Source: Tubulanus polymorphus (taxonomy: Eukaryota; Nemertea; Palaeonemertea; Tubulaniformes; Tubulanidae). Taken from it: a stretch of DNA of 64,000 bases. The position numbers and the translations under genes were made by a program. How positions within the stretch are numbered: the stretch's first letter is position 1; every line of letters begins with the position of its first letter. Under the pieces are notes generated by a model. The model did not search any database and was not told the origin of the DNA. It worked only from the letters and a program-made list of their open reading frames with translations. This document shows positions 63,354 to 64,000 of this stretch, piece by piece. The DNA lies in the NCBI RefSeq assembly GCF_964204645.1, contig NC_134026.1:27298650-27362649 (forward strand), in the 5' to 3' direction.

Positions 63354-64000
63354 CTGAAATGTAAATTTCTAATTCTTGTGACCCTTACTCGGCAAGCTGA
63401 ATGAACTTTTTAGACAAAGATTATCATCAAGCTGGTCTTCTTTTTTATTACTATGAACTTCACATTTTTAAGCCATTTTTTGAACTCATAAATGGTAAAA
63501 TAGAGCTTACTAATTTTATCAATGAACAAGTAGGCCCTACCTAACAAATAATTAGACACAAATAATTCATTAAGACACAAATGATTTAATTTTACACTTT
63601 TATAATATTTTATTATTTCATCTTGCTTGTTTACTGGTAAATACATATTCGAATTTAACCAAAACAAACTAAATTAAAAACTTGACCTTTTCTGAAGCTA
63701 GGTTCTGCCGTTATTTTAAGCAAATTTTTGAGAAAACATTATAATTTTTACACCTCTAAAATTATCTAGAAAATGACACATCTGAAATGCATATAACTCT
63801 TTGAAAATTGCATTATCAATTCATATCATGGGACCCCATTTTATACATGCCTAACTGAAACTCAAAAACCTGACAGTGCTTTGCTTTCCAACGTGTAGCA
63901 GGGCGTTTTAAAAATCCAAAGGGCCGGTTCAGGTTACTAAAACATCATTTAAGCCTCAAAATGCCATGGCAAGCATTATAGATACCTATAGCCATAGAAC
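63354..64000. other. KHDRBS upstream intron, nothing further recognised
   Basis: AT-rich sequence 5' of the first recognised KHDRBS exon. I see no frame resembling a QUA1 segment or start exon. The minus frame 63410-63667 is not recognised and probably chance. Confidence 0.5.

Overview
The window is nuclear DNA from an animal. Its genes are split by GT-AG introns, code for animal-specific proteins (KEAP1, band 4.1, UNC93, Sam68-type STAR protein, FADS6), and sit in AT-rich non-coding DNA with microsatellites and foldback elements. The proteins resemble vertebrate orthologues but differ at many positions, so an invertebrate, probably marine, is likely. I cannot decide between a deuterostome invertebrate and a lophotrochozoan. 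I see no bacterial operons, CRISPR arrays, rRNA or tRNA genes.

Layout: (1) 1-2953, minus strand: Xaa-Pro aminopeptidase 1, 16 exons, cut by the left edge. (2) 3012-3492: a near-perfect hairpin and a direct repeat. (3) 3977-5047, minus: an intronless FADS6-like desaturase, head to head with (4) 5654-6252, plus: a two-exon NADAR-family protein. (5) 6629-6836: a long AT microsatellite. (6) 7275-9092, minus: UNC93A-like membrane protein, head to head with (7) KEAP1, plus, coding 11069-13371, with a CpG-rich stretch between them. (8) 15094-30376, plus: a band 4.1 (EPB41/coracle) homologue, 21 coding exons. (9) 33193-40490, plus: SPO11, the meiotic double-strand-break transesterase, 12 exons found, first exon not found. 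(10) 47015-49998, minus: a complete CYP3/CYP5-like cytochrome P450, 14 exons. (11) 50-60 kb: mostly non-coding, with several unassigned exon-like open frames. (12) 60153-63353, minus: the 3' part of a Sam68/KHDRBS STAR RNA-binding protein, whose introns carry a 225-bp tandem repeat and a foldback element.

Exon boundaries were assigned by hand by matching GT/AG sites, codon phase and family alignment. In every gene listed the phases close, which is strong internal support. The genes have no obvious shared pathway and look like an ordinary gene neighbourhood. The points most worth checking are the P450 with an altered oxygen-activation motif and one missing splice donor, the remodelled sensor cysteines of KEAP1, the intronless FADS6 copy, and a dispersed 225-bp repeat that is tandem in one gene and single in another. 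I did not find a convincing new multi-gene system.
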